This document shows positions 56,165 through 64,000 of a stretch of 64,000 nucleotides of DNA, piece after piece. The stretch comes from Actinokineospora enzanensis DSM 44649 (GTDB lineage Bacteria > Actinomycetota > Actinomycetes > Mycobacteriales > Pseudonocardiaceae), in NCBI RefSeq assembly GCF_000374445.1, contig NZ_KB894409.1:62001-126000 (forward strand). The letters run 5' to 3'. The position numbers and the translations under genes were made by a program. The notes under the pieces were generated by a model. That model ran no database searches and had not been told where the DNA came from. It was given only the letters and a program-made list of their open reading frames with translations. Within the stretch, counting starts at the first letter, position 1; every line of letters starts with the position of its first letter.

Positions 56165-56733
56165 CGCAACACCGCGAGCATGGCGTCGATCCCGGCGGTG
56201 CCGTCCGCGTCCTCGGGCAGCGCGTCGACCGGCCACCAGCGCAGATCGAGGGATTCGTTGCTGCGCACGGGAATGGCGCCATCCGGCGCCCGCACCGCGA
56301 ACCGGACGTCGAAGTGCCGGGTGGGCAGGCCGAGCGAGCAGGTGATCGGGTGCACGTCGACGTGGACGGGCACCGGATCAATGCGCAGATTGGGAATGCC
56401 GGATTCCTCCCGGGCTTCCCGCAAAGCGGCACCGGCGAGCGTTTTGTCGTACGGCTCGCAGTGGCCGCCGAGCTGTAGCCACTTTCCGACGCGGGGGTGC
56501 AGGGTCAGCAGGATGTGTTCCCCGGCGGCGTCGAAGACGAGCGCGGAAGCGGTGATATGGCCTGCCTCGCAGGACCGTTCACAGGCGTCGGGGCGGGCGG
56601 CGAGAAAGCCCAGGTAAGCCTGGCGCAAGGACTCCTGTCCCCGGTCATCCGGCCGCCACGCCGCCATAGTCGCCACCGCGTCAGCATGCGGACCCACCGG
56701 CACTCCCTCGCCCTCGACACCTTTCGCGATCAT
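56161..56733 (-). CDS. Nudix hydrolase family protein
   Basis: The ~190-residue protein has the Nudix box at residues 90-113: G90-H-C-E-P-Y-D96 in place of GX5E, then R105-E-A-R-E109-E110-S-G-I. The REx2EE part, which binds the metals, is intact. The N-terminal ~60 residues contain a helical segment before the fold. It probably hydrolyses a nucleotide-sugar or similar diphosphate; the substrate is not resolved. The ATG at 56731-56733 is chosen because longer frames run through the CRISPR array. It is the first gene of the Nudix-GntR-TPR operon. Confidence 0.85.
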   Translation of the reverse strand: MIAKGVEGEGVPVGPHADAVATMAAWRPDDRGQESLRQAYLGFLAARPDACERSCEAGHITASALVFDAAGEHILLTLHPRVGKWLQLGGHCEPYDKTLAGAALREAREESGIPNLRIDPVPVHVDVHPITCSLGLPTRHFDVRFAVRAPDGAIPVRSNESLDLRWWPVDALPEDADGTAGIDAMLAVLR

Positions 56734-56776
56734 TCTCGCCCACACCCCACCACCCCCGGAATTCACCCATCCCAGC

Positions 56777-57112
56777 GACCCCAACCCCGCAAGCGCGGGG
56801 AGGAACCGACGGATCGTCGATATGGGCGGGGAGGGCGAGGGATCAGCCCCACCTGCGCGGGGAAGGAGCTCAAGCCTGTCTACGCCGAGTTCACCGGCGC
56901 GGGAGCATCCCCGCGTGCGCGGGGAGGAGGACGGCGGCACCGTCCCTGCCACCAGCGTCAAGGGAGCATCCCCGCGTGTGCGGGGAGGAGTGCCAGATCC
57001 AGCGGACTTCCACTCCGCCGTCGGGAGCATCCCCGCGTGCGCGGGGAGGAGCGCAGCACCTGCGCGTACTGCTCCGGGGACGCGGGAGCATCCCCGCGTG
57101 CGCGGGGAGGAG
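56777..57112 (-). CRISPR. Short type I-E-like CRISPR array, six repeats, no cas genes nearby
   Basis: Four 29-bp repeats are at 56901-56929, 56962-56990 (one mismatch), 57023-57051 and 57084-57112, exactly 61 bp apart, with 32-bp spacers. Two degenerate copies (56839-56868 and 56777-56805) precede them at about 62-bp spacing. The core ATCCCCGCG-TGC-GCGGGGA stem matches the type I-E repeat of actinomycetes. Repeat decay at the left end marks the trailer. The array is therefore read on the minus strand with the leader right of 57112, where only 44 bp remain before fbiB. No cas gene is in the window. Confidence 0.93.
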
Positions 57113-57156
57113 GCTTCGTGACCTGGGGTGTTGGAAGCCGTAACGGTGTTTCTCGT

Positions 57157-58488
57157 TCACTTCTCCAGGAGTTCGTCCGCACGTGGATCGCGCGGGGTCA
57201 ACTCTTCCAGGGGGTGGCCGATGGCGACAGCGCCAAGCGGCTCCCAGTCGGCGGGCAGGTCCAGCACCTCGCGCACCACATCCGCGCAGAAGATCGTCGA
57301 GGAAACCCAGCACGAGCCCAGCCGCTCCGCCGCCAAGGCCACCAACAAACCCTGCACAGCCGCCCCGCCCGCGACCGTGAACATCGTTCGCTCAGCCTCG
57401 GCCCGCCGCGCGTCCGGATAGTCGTGCGAACCCGTCCTGATCAGGAACGGAAGCACGATCTCCGGCGCCTCGTGCAACAGATCCCCGCGCGCGACCCGCC
57501 GCTGGATCCGATCCTCCGACCACCCGTCCCCGCGCAGGTCAGCCTCCCAGGCAGCCCGCATGGCCGCGAGGAGTTCCTTCCGTTTCGCCACAACCCGAAC
57601 AAACCGCACCGGCCGCGTGTGATGCGGCGCCGGAGCCGTCAACGCCGCAGCCACCGCGCGCTGAATCGCTTCCGTGGACACCGGTTCGTCCGAGAAGCTC
57701 CGCAAAGACCGCCGCAGCAGCACGGCCTCGCGCCGCCCCCGCGTGATCGCCTCGGCCGTCCCCAACCGGAACAGGTCATCCTCGACCGGCCGCACCAGGT
57801 CCCGCGCCCGGGACGTCTCGTCGCCGATCTCCAGCCCCCGGACCACCGCCACCGGGATGCCGCCCAGCTTCCCCTTCACCAGGTCGGCCGCCGCCGCGAT
57901 CTCGTCCGCGATCGCCACCGACGTGACCACCAGCTCGTTCCCGTGCGCGTCCACCGATCCCGCGTACGAGTGCAGTACCCGCAGCCCGGACGCCCCGATG
58001 GCCGCGTCGGTCTGGCCGATCCGCCAGGCCCGGCCCATGGTGTCGGTGATCACCACCGCCACCTCCACCCCGAGCCGTTCCCGGAGTCCGCGCCGCAGTG
58101 CCAGCGCCGAGCCGTCCGGGTCGGCGGGCAGCAGGGCGATCTCGTCGCCCGCCACGTTGGAGGCGTCCACCCCGGAGGCGGCCTGCACGATCCCGAGCAG
58201 CTTGTTGACCGTGATCAGCGTCGGCCCCTTGGCCGCCACGACCTGGTCGGCCTCGTTCAGCACCGCTTGCCGCCGGACCGCCTCCCGCACCGCCGGATCG
58301 GCGGGCACGCGCAGCAGTCGACCCTCTATTTTGGACACGACCTTGCTGGTGACCACCACCACGTCCCCGGACCGCAGCCAGGGCGCGGCCGTCGCGATGG
58401 CGCCGGTCAGGTCGTCGCCGGGGCGGAACTCCGGCAGCCCGCGGACCGGCACGATCTCCACCGTGCCGCGCGCGCCGTGCTCAGCCAA
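57157..58488 (-). CDS. fbiB: Coenzyme F420:L-glutamate ligase with nitroreductase-like domain
   Basis: The 443-residue bifunctional protein has the F420 gamma-glutamyl ligase domain (~10-245: [52 protein letters not shown]) and the C-terminal FMN-binding nitroreductase-like domain (~255-443: [23 protein letters not shown]). The first adds glutamates to F420-0; the second reduces the dehydro-F420 intermediate. The TTG at 58488 overlaps the fbiA stop by 8 bp and fits the homologues. A GTG at 58461 is the alternative. Confidence 0.95.
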   Translation of the reverse strand: MAEHGARGTVEIVPVRGLPEFRPGDDLTGAIATAAPWLRSGDVVVVTSKVVSKIEGRLLRVPADPAVREAVRRQAVLNEADQVVAAKGPTLITVNKLLGIVQAASGVDASNVAGDEIALLPADPDGSALALRRGLRERLGVEVAVVITDTMGRAWRIGQTDAAIGASGLRVLHSYAGSVDAHGNELVVTSVAIADEIAAAADLVKGKLGGIPVAVVRGLEIGDETSRARDLVRPVEDDLFRLGTAEAITRGRREAVLLRRSLRSFSDEPVSTEAIQRAVAAALTAPAPHHTRPVRFVRVVAKRKELLAAMRAAWEADLRGDGWSEDRIQRRVARGDLLHEAPEIVLPFLIRTGSHDYPDARRAEAERTMFTVAGGAAVQGLLVALAAERLGSCWVSSTIFCADVVREVLDLPADWEPLGAVAIGHPLEELTPRDPRADELLEK

Positions 58489-59479
58489 GGTCGACCCCGC
58501 CCAGCTCAAGCGCCGCGCGCACCATCGTGGCCGTGGCCTCCACATCGGACATCAGCAGCGGGACCGCGCGAACCGCCACGCCCGGCACGTCGGCGGTGTC
58601 GCCCGCGGCGACCAGCCAGCCGTCCAGTACGCCGTTGTCCGAACAGGCCCGCGAGCCGTAGTGCCTGCCCACGGCCTCGGCGGAGGTCTCCAGCCCGATC
58701 GCCGACAGGCAGGCGTCGGCCATTCCGCGCACCGGCTTGCCCCCGATGATCGGCGACACCCCGACCACCGGCGCCTCGGTCTTGCGCAGCGCGGTGCGCA
58801 CCCCCGGCACGGCCAGCACGGTGCCCACGCTCACCACCGGATTGGACGGTGCGAGCAACACCACGTCCGCGTCCGCGATGGCCTCCACCACACCCGGCCC
58901 CGGCGTGGCCTCGTCGGCGCCCAGCGGCACGATCGAGTGCGCCTTGGGCGCGGCCCGGTGCCGGACCCACCACTCCTGGAAGTGCACGGCCTTGCGCTCG
59001 CCGCTGTCCGGCTCGTCGATCACCACGTGCGTCTCGACCCGGTCGTCGGTCATCGGCAGCAGCCGGACCCCGGGCTGCCAGCGCGCGCACAGCGCGGCGG
59101 TGATGTCGGACAGGTCGTAGCCCGCGCGCATCATCCGGGTGCGCACCAGGTGCGTGGCGATGTCCTTGTCACCAAGGCCGAACCAGTCCGGGTCGGCGCC
59201 GTAGGCGGCCAGTTCCTCCTTGACCACCCAGGTCTCGCCGGTGCGGCCCCAGCCGCGCTCCGAATCGATTCCCCCGCCGAGGGTGTACATGCAGGTGTCC
59301 AGGTCGGGGCAGACTCGGAGACCGTGCAACCAGATGTCGTCCCCCGTGTTCACCACCGCGGTCACCTCGTGCGGTGTACCGGCCGGGGCCGGGCCCACCG
59401 CGGGCAGGCCGAGGAACTTCTTCACACCCAGCAGGAATCGGGCTCCCCCGACCCCGCCGACGACTACCACGATCTTCAC
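58481..59479 (-). CDS. fbiA: F420 biosynthesis 2-phospholactate/PEP transferase (CofD family)
   Basis: The 332-residue enzyme joins the activated phosphoenolpyruvyl- or lactyl-guanosine phosphate to the deazaflavin Fo, the step before FbiB. It starts [20 protein letters not shown], and shows [13 protein letters not shown] (metal and phosphate binding), [12 protein letters not shown] and [19 protein letters not shown]. The overlap with fbiB makes an operon. The divergent whiB gene is across the M50 protease gene, as in the mycobacterial whiB2-fbiA-fbiB locus. Confidence 0.96.
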   Translation of the reverse strand: MKIVVVVGGVGGARFLLGVKKFLGLPAVGPAPAGTPHEVTAVVNTGDDIWLHGLRVCPDLDTCMYTLGGGIDSERGWGRTGETWVVKEELAAYGADPDWFGLGDKDIATHLVRTRMMRAGYDLSDITAALCARWQPGVRLLPMTDDRVETHVVIDEPDSGERKAVHFQEWWVRHRAAPKAHSIVPLGADEATPGPGVVEAIADADVVLLAPSNPVVSVGTVLAVPGVRTALRKTEAPVVGVSPIIGGKPVRGMADACLSAIGLETSAEAVGRHYGSRACSDNGVLDGWLVAAGDTADVPGVAVRAVPLLMSDVEATATMVRAALELGGVDLG

Positions 59480-59545
59480 GACCGGCGATCCTCATCACGT
59501 TCGGGGCGGCCCGCACCGGGCCGCCGGGACACAGCGGCGGGCTGG

Positions 59546-60325
59546 TTACTTCCAGAACATGAACAGCACACGCCCCCACGCGGCGCCCCAGCTGTCGCCG
59601 CCGACCGCCTCGAACAGCGCGGTGATGGGCCGCCAGAACAGCTCGTTCACCCCGGGGACCGCGAACAGCAGCGCGAACAGGATGAGCGGTGCCCACATCC
59701 GCGCCTTGGCGCCGAACTCCTGCGCCTCGCGGGAGAGGTAGGGCTCGATCGCGCCCCACCCGTCCAGGCCGGGCACCGGCAGGATGTTGAGCACGAACGC
59801 GGCGAACTGCAGCATCGCCAGGAACGACAGCCCGCACGCGACCGCCTGGCCGCTGGTCAGCGGACCGGCGTTGGACACCGGGGGCAGGAACGCGGTGACC
59901 GCGATGGTCAGCAGGATCCCAACGACCAGGTTGGCGAACGGTCCGGCCAGCGAAACCCGGCAGGTCACAGCACGCGAGCGCAGCGCGTACCGGTTGATCC
60001 ACACCGCGCCGCCGGGCAGTGGGATGCCGCCGATGGCCAGGAAGACCAGCGGCAGCACCAGGCTGAGCACCGGGTCGGTGTAGCGGCGGATGTCGAGGTT
60101 CAGGTAGCCCTTGAAGTAGATCTCGCGGTCGCCGCCGCGGTAGGCGACGACGGCGTGCCCGAACTCGTGCAGGCACAGGGACACCGCCCAGCCGCCCGCC
60201 ACCAGGATGAAAATCCCGGCGTGCCAAGCGGTCACGTCGTCGATCAGGGTGAGGCAGGCACCCCCGACGGTCACCGCGAGCAGGGCGAGGAAGATCGGGG
60301 ACGGGCGGACCGCTGATCGCTGCAC
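59546..60325 (-). CDS. Site-2 protease (M50) family membrane metalloprotease
   Basis: The 259-residue protein has about six helices. The zinc motif is H53-E54-F-G-H57-A in helix 2, and the third ligand is D188 in NILPVPGLDGW, giving the complete set of an intramembrane metalloprotease. There is no PDZ domain, so it belongs to the compact group. The target is unknown. The GTG start at 60325 gives a short cytoplasmic N-terminus; longer frames upstream are not protein-like. It lies between fbiA and divergent whiB. Confidence 0.9.
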   Translation of the reverse strand: MQRSAVRPSPIFLALLAVTVGGACLTLIDDVTAWHAGIFILVAGGWAVSLCLHEFGHAVVAYRGGDREIYFKGYLNLDIRRYTDPVLSLVLPLVFLAIGGIPLPGGAVWINRYALRSRAVTCRVSLAGPFANLVVGILLTIAVTAFLPPVSNAGPLTSGQAVACGLSFLAMLQFAAFVLNILPVPGLDGWGAIEPYLSREAQEFGAKARMWAPLILFALLFAVPGVNELFWRPITALFEAVGGDSWGAAWGRVLFMFWK

Positions 60326-60564
60326 GCCACCAGTGTGGCAATGTTCGTCGGTTGCCCGCCGGCCGGTATGGGAAAACCGGATGCCCGGTGGCGTTTCGGC
60401 AGGTACACGATCGGGTACTGGCCGCACATATCCCATCACCCGCTCGGGGGCCGAGCTTGACCCGCCGCGGCGACACGGGTGTAATCACATCGATGTCATT
60501 CGCCACGGGGATGGCCCATGGCATCCGCCAGCCGGGGAGTGCGGAAGGCGAGGAGGCGGGCGAT

Positions 60565-60879
60565 ATGCAGGGATTGGGTGACGGGGGCCGCGTCGTGGAG
60601 TGGGGCGACCGGTCGACCGACGAACTCGGTGTGCTGGCCGGGTTCTTCGACGAGACCGAGGAGCAGGAGTGGCAGGAGCGCGCGTTGTGCGCGCAGACGG
60701 ATCCGGAGGCGTTCTTCCCGGAGAAGGGCGGGTCCACCCGAGAGGCGAAGCGCATCTGCCTCGGGTGTGAGGTCCGCTCCGAGTGCCTGGAGTACGCGCT
60801 CGCGCACGACGAGCGCTTCGGCATCTGGGGCGGTCTGTCCGAACGCGAGCGGCGGAAGCTGAAGAAACGCGCGGTGTGA
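60565..60879 (+). CDS. whiB: WhiB-family iron-sulfur transcription factor (WhiB2/WhmD-like)
   Basis: The 104-residue protein has the four cluster-binding cysteines C42, C65, C68 and C74 in the C-x22-C-x2-C-x5-C pattern. The G-I-W-G-G turn (86-90) follows, then the basic ERERRKLKKRAV tail for DNA binding. Such proteins hold a [4Fe-4S] cluster and act with SigA in development or septation; in mycobacteria the homologue next to fbiA is WhmD/WhiB2, needed for cell division. The ATG at 60565 follows AGGAGG. Confidence 0.95.
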   Translation: MQGLGDGGRVVEWGDRSTDELGVLAGFFDETEEQEWQERALCAQTDPEAFFPEKGGSTREAKRICLGCEVRSECLEYALAHDERFGIWGGLSERERRKLKKRAV

Positions 60880-61069
60880 GCCGGGCGGCGACCCGACTGG
60901 GGAGTCCGGGTCGGTGCCGGTGGATGGCTCGTCGGTAACGGTGGCGAGTCGGTCCGCGCGGGTCCGTACACGGTGCGCGGCTTTCCGTCGTACGGTGGGT
61001 GGCCAGTGGCGTCGTGGGTGGTAGCGCGGCGGCCCAGGGTCGAGCCGCGAAGGGGAGGTGGGCTGGTCC

Positions 61070-64000
61070 GTGCCGCCCCGGTCGCGCCAGGTGCTCGCGC
61101 GTGGTGCGCCGGTGTTGCGCACCGCCCCCGTGTTGGCGGTCGTGGTCTGCCACGACGGCGCCGAGTGGGTGCGGACAGCGCTCTCCGCGCTGCGCCGGTC
61201 CACCCCGCGGCCCCGGCACGTGCTGGCGGTCGACACCGGTTCGATCGACGAGACACCCGCGATCCTGGCGGACGCGGCCGAGGGCTCGGACCGGGTGCTC
61301 GACGGGGTGCTCACGCTGGACCGGGACACCGGTTTCACCGCGGCCGTGCATGCCGCGATCGACCAGGCCATGCTGCGCTGGGGTGACCCGGGCGCCTGGA
61401 TCTGGCTGCTGCACGACGATTCCGCGCCCGATCCGGACTGTCTGTCCACGTTGCTGCTGGCCGCCGAGGTCTCCCCCGCCGCGGGTGTGCTGGGTCCGCT
61501 CGCGGTCGACTGGCACGACCCACGCCTGGTGGTCGCGGCCGGACTGTCCACGGACGCCTCCGGGCACCGGCAGACCGGGATCGGTCCGTCCGAACTGGAT
61601 TGGTCCCGGCTGGGGCGGGACCGCGGCAACGACGGGGATGACCGGCGGTTCGAGCAGAGCACCGAGGTGTTGGCGGTGGCCTCGGCCGGGATGCTGGTGC
61701 GGCGGGCGCTGTGGGAGCGGCTGGGCGGGTTCGACCGCGCGGTGGGGCTGCTCGGCGAGGACGTCGACTTCGGCTGGCGGGCGAACCGGGCCGGGCAGGT
61801 CGTACTGTGCGTGCCGTCCGCGCGGATCCGGCACGCGCGCGCGATGACCACGGGGCAGCGTCGGGTCGATGTCGACGGCGCGCGGCTGTCGACGCCGCGG
61901 GCGTTGGAGCGCGGCCACGGACTCCGCACGTTTCTGGTGAATTGCTCGGCGGTGTCGTTCTTATGGGGAATTCCCAGACTTACCGTGCTGTGCCTGCTAC
62001 GCGCGCTCGGGTTCGCCGCGCTGCGCAGGCTCCCGGAGGCGAACGCGGAGTTATCCGCCCTCGGTTATGTGCTTGGCGGCGGTGCTGGCCTGTGGGCCGC
62101 TCGGGCAGCGCGTGCGGGCAATCGGGGCAATTCGAGCGTGCGAGGATTGTTCACGAGTCGGCTGACACGGCTGCGGAACGCGACCCGGGGTGCGGTGTCG
62201 GCGATGGTCCGCAGGCGGGTGGAGGCGGATGCCGCGCTCGGGCGGTTGCCCAGCGGCTACGACCCGTCGGCGGTCTGGCTGGCGCCTGCCGAACCGGCGC
62301 GGCCGTCGATGAACCCGAATGTACTTCCGGCAGGCGCGGACGGACGTCCTCGTCGGGCGGGTCTGCGCAGGCCGGAGCGGGCGATCGCGGTCGCCTTGCC
62401 CGATGGGGTGCCGGTCCGGTCTGCGGGGTCGCAGCCGAGTCCGGCGCCACGGCCGTCGCCGGTGCGGCGGGACGGGAGCACGGCGCCGGAGCCCGATCTG
62501 GTGCTGGTGCGGGTGGACCGGTCGCGGGTGCTGCGGCAGATCGCGATGTCGCCGCCGTTGTTGCTGATCCTGGGGTTGGCCGCGTTCGCCCTGGCACTCA
62601 ACGTGGGCCGGTTGGGGCTGCACCTCGCGGGCGGTCGGTTGCTGCCGATCGGTGATCTCGGACAGGTCTGGTCGGAGTACGTCGACACCTGGCACGGGGT
62701 GGCCGGTGGGACGGCCGCGCCAGCGCCCGCGGCGTTGGCCGTGCTCGGGGTGTTGGGTGCGGTGTTCGCGCCCTTCGGCGGACCGCGGGCCGGGTTGGCG
62801 TTGCTGTTGTTGGCGGATCTGCCGTTGGCCGGGTTGAGCGCGTACCTGGCGACCCGGCGCGCGCCGGTTCGGCGGTGGGTACGAGCACTGCTCGCGCTCG
62901 GTTACGCGCTCCTGCCCCCGGGCACGGCGGCGGTCGCGCAAGGCAGGATCGATGTCGTCGTCGTGCACATCCTGTTGCCCTTGGTGGCGGCGGGCATCGC
63001 GGCTTTGTTGGTGCGCGGCACGGGCAATAGAGCCTGGCTGTGCACGACCGCGGGCACAGCCCTGGGTATGGCGGTAATCGGCGCGTTCTCGCCGTTGACG
63101 CACCTGGCGTTGGTGGTGGTCGCGTTGACCGGTTTCATCCTGGTGCCGGGCGGCGGGAAACGGCGTGGGGCGGCGCTGTTCCTGCTGGTCCTGATGCCGT
63201 TGGCGCTGTTGCTGCCGTGGCCCGCGGTGGTGATCCAGCATCCCGATGTCGTGCTGCGCGGAATCGGTACACCCCTGGACGACCGGCCCGCGTCGCTGGC
63301 GGAACTGCTCGGCCTGCACGCGGGCGGACCGGGTGCGTGGCCGGTGCTCGGCGTCGTCGTGCTGTTGGCGACGATCATCGGTGTGCTGGCCAGACCGCAC
63401 CGGGGTGTGCTGCCGGGGCTCGGGATGGCGCTGTTGGGCGTGGTCGCGGTCGTGCTGGTCGGCTCGGTGCCTGCGCCCGGGTTGTCCGGCGGTCCCGCCG
63501 GGCACGGGTGGGCCGGGGCGCCGTTGTTGCTGGTGGGCTGGGGTCTGTTGTGGACACTGACGGCCGTGCTGCGGACCGGTTCGGCAGGCGTGCGGCTGCG
63601 GCTGCCGGTGCCCGCGGTCGCCTCGGCAGGCGTACTCGCGCTGGGCGCGTTGGCCGTGGGAGTGCTGGTTCCCGGCAGAACCGGACCGTTGACCGACGCG
63701 GGCGGGTTGACGTTCGCGTCCACGATGTCCGCCGAGCTGGCCGACACGCACCGCGCGGTGTTGATCCTCACGCCCGGTCAGCCGCCACGCCAGATCGTCG
63801 GCCGCGCGCCGCGCTTCGGTGACGACGATCTCCCACCGACCCCGTCGGCCATCCCCCGGCTCGCGGCGCTGGAACGTGATCTGCGGTCGAACGACGTCAA
63901 CCGCGTGCACACCGCGATCGGGCGGGCGGCCGCGACCGGTGTGCTCTACCTGGTCTGGCCGAACGACCCCTCGGCGGACGTCTTCCGCGACCGCGCCGGT
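61070..64000 (+). CDS. Large GT2-type membrane glycosyltransferase, 3' end outside window
   Basis: The first 977 codons are present; the gene runs off the right edge. Residues ~15-280 are a family 2 glycosyltransferase: LAVVVCHDGAEWV, DTGSIDETPAIL, metal site H115-D-D-S118, and GED231-V-D-F-G-W as the base region. Two or more hydrophobic segments and a charged linker (~380-480) follow. From ~493 about ten membrane helices run to the end of the visible part. The GTG at 61070 has AGGGGAGG upstream. It is likely a lipid-linked sugar polymerase or wall-glycan transferase. No substrate is evident. Confidence 0.85.
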   Translation, partial: MPPRSRQVLARGAPVLRTAPVLAVVVCHDGAEWVRTALSALRRSTPRPRHVLAVDTGSIDETPAILADAAEGSDRVLDGVLTLDRDTGFTAAVHAAIDQAMLRWGDPGAWIWLLHDDSAPDPDCLSTLLLAAEVSPAAGVLGPLAVDWHDPRLVVAAGLSTDASGHRQTGIGPSELDWSRLGRDRGNDGDDRRFEQSTEVLAVASAGMLVRRALWERLGGFDRAVGLLGEDVDFGWRANRAGQVVLCVPSARIRHARAMTTGQRRVDVDGARLSTPRALERGHGLRTFLVNCSAVSFLWGIPRLTVLCLLRALGFAALRRLPEANAELSALGYVLGGGAGLWAARAARAGNRGNSSVRGLFTSRLTRLRNATRGAVSAMVRRRVEADAALGRLPSGYDPSAVWLAPAEPARPSMNPNVLPAGADGRPRRAGLRRPERAIAVALPDGVPVRSAGSQPSPAPRPSPVRRDGSTAPEPDLVLVRVDRSRVLRQIAMSPPLLLILGLAAFALALNVGRLGLHLAGGRLLPIGDLGQVWSEYVDTWHGVAGGTAAPAPAALAVLGVLGAVFAPFGGPRAGLALLLLADLPLAGLSAYLATRRAPVRRWVRALLALGYALLPPGTAAVAQGRIDVVVVHILLPLVAAGIAALLVRGTGNRAWLCTTAGTALGMAVIGAFSPLTHLALVVVALTGFILVPGGGKRRGAALFLLVLMPLALLLPWPAVVIQHPDVVLRGIGTPLDDRPASLAELLGLHAGGPGAWPVLGVVVLLATIIGVLARPHRGVLPGLGMALLGVVAVVLVGSVPAPGLSGGPAGHGWAGAPLLLVGWGLLWTLTAVLRTGSAGVRLRLPVPAVASAGVLALGALAVGVLVPGRTGPLTDAGGLTFASTMSAELADTHRAVLILTPGQPPRQIVGRAPRFGDDDLPPTPSAIPRLAALERDLRSNDVNRVHTAIGRAAATGVLYLVWPNDPSADVFRDRAG

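Noticed and set aside
56734..57030. Longer N-terminus for the Nudix protein
   Set aside because: The extra codons run through the CRISPR array on the minus strand and show repeat-like PRTRG blocks, so they are not part of the protein.
56822..57121. Open reading frame of about 99 codons with repeated REHPRVRGEE-like blocks
   Set aside because: It is the translation of the CRISPR repeats on the plus strand; the repeats and spacers explain it fully.
62051..63910. A 619-codon minus-strand frame opposite the glycosyltransferase
   Set aside because: Histidine/arginine/glutamine-rich shadow of the membrane domain; no motif or ribosome site.

Overview
The window is very GC-rich and almost fully coding. 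It looks like the chromosome of a Gram-positive actinomycete. The evidence is: mtrA-mtrB-lpqB; secA with hpf and comF; a whiB gene divergent from fbiA-fbiB (coenzyme F420); a mannose-sugar cluster (manA, SIS protein, manB, DUF3499); nickel superoxide dismutase; and many GTG or TTG starts. From 30 kb onward the gene order follows the secA1-to-fbiB segment of Mycobacterium tuberculosis. The GC content, the PAS-GGDEF-EAL protein and the EspC/EbfC cassette fit Pseudonocardiaceae better than Mycobacterium. The family placement is inference. I found no rRNA, tRNA or insertion sequence.

1-6 kb: a cut-off histidine phosphatase, an ECF sigma factor with a translationally coupled membrane anti-sigma-like partner, an ABM-XRE regulator pair with a 19-bp tandem repeat at its start, a GNAT acetyltransferase, NiSOD with its divergent protease SodX, and an RmlC-type epimerase. 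6-12.5 kb: malic enzyme, a PAS-GGDEF-EAL protein, a methyltransferase and a BpsA-like aminopropyltransferase. 12.6-16.1 kb: a complete compatible-solute ABC importer ending in a strong terminator.

16.1-19.5 kb: a four-gene type VII-like cassette (EbfC/YbaB protein, EspC-like protein, helical WXG-type protein, membrane protein). 19.6-30.8 kb: PhzF, RsgA, AroA, SRAP, a small hydrolase, an LppX-like lipoprotein, PruA, a DUF6912-like protein, a WS/DGAT-like acyltransferase with an altered active site, a TrmH/SpoU methyltransferase, a small HAD protein and an Rv3235-like protein.

30.8-43.3 kb: the secretion and envelope-signalling block secA, hpf, comF, lpqB-mtrB-mtrA, then tmk and sahH, with a VOC gene between mtrA and tmk. 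43.4-49.1 kb: a membrane protein enclosed by alpha/beta-hydrolase motifs, an APC permease and an orphan MutL-type ATPase. 49.1-55.3 kb: a cation diffusion facilitator and the mannose-6-phosphate/mannose-1-phosphate genes feeding GDP-mannose glycans. 55.3-64 kb: a TPR-GntR-Nudix cassette, a short type I-E-like CRISPR array without cas genes, fbiB-fbiA, a site-2 protease, whiB, and a large GT2 membrane glycosyltransferase cut by the window end.

No single locus is clearly a new system. The best candidates for follow-up are the type VII-like cassette, the BpsA-like protein with its C-terminal extension, the hydrolase-framed membrane protein, the isolated CRISPR array, and two conserved-family proteins that lack canonical catalytic residues (the WS/DGAT homologue and the metallopeptidase homologue).
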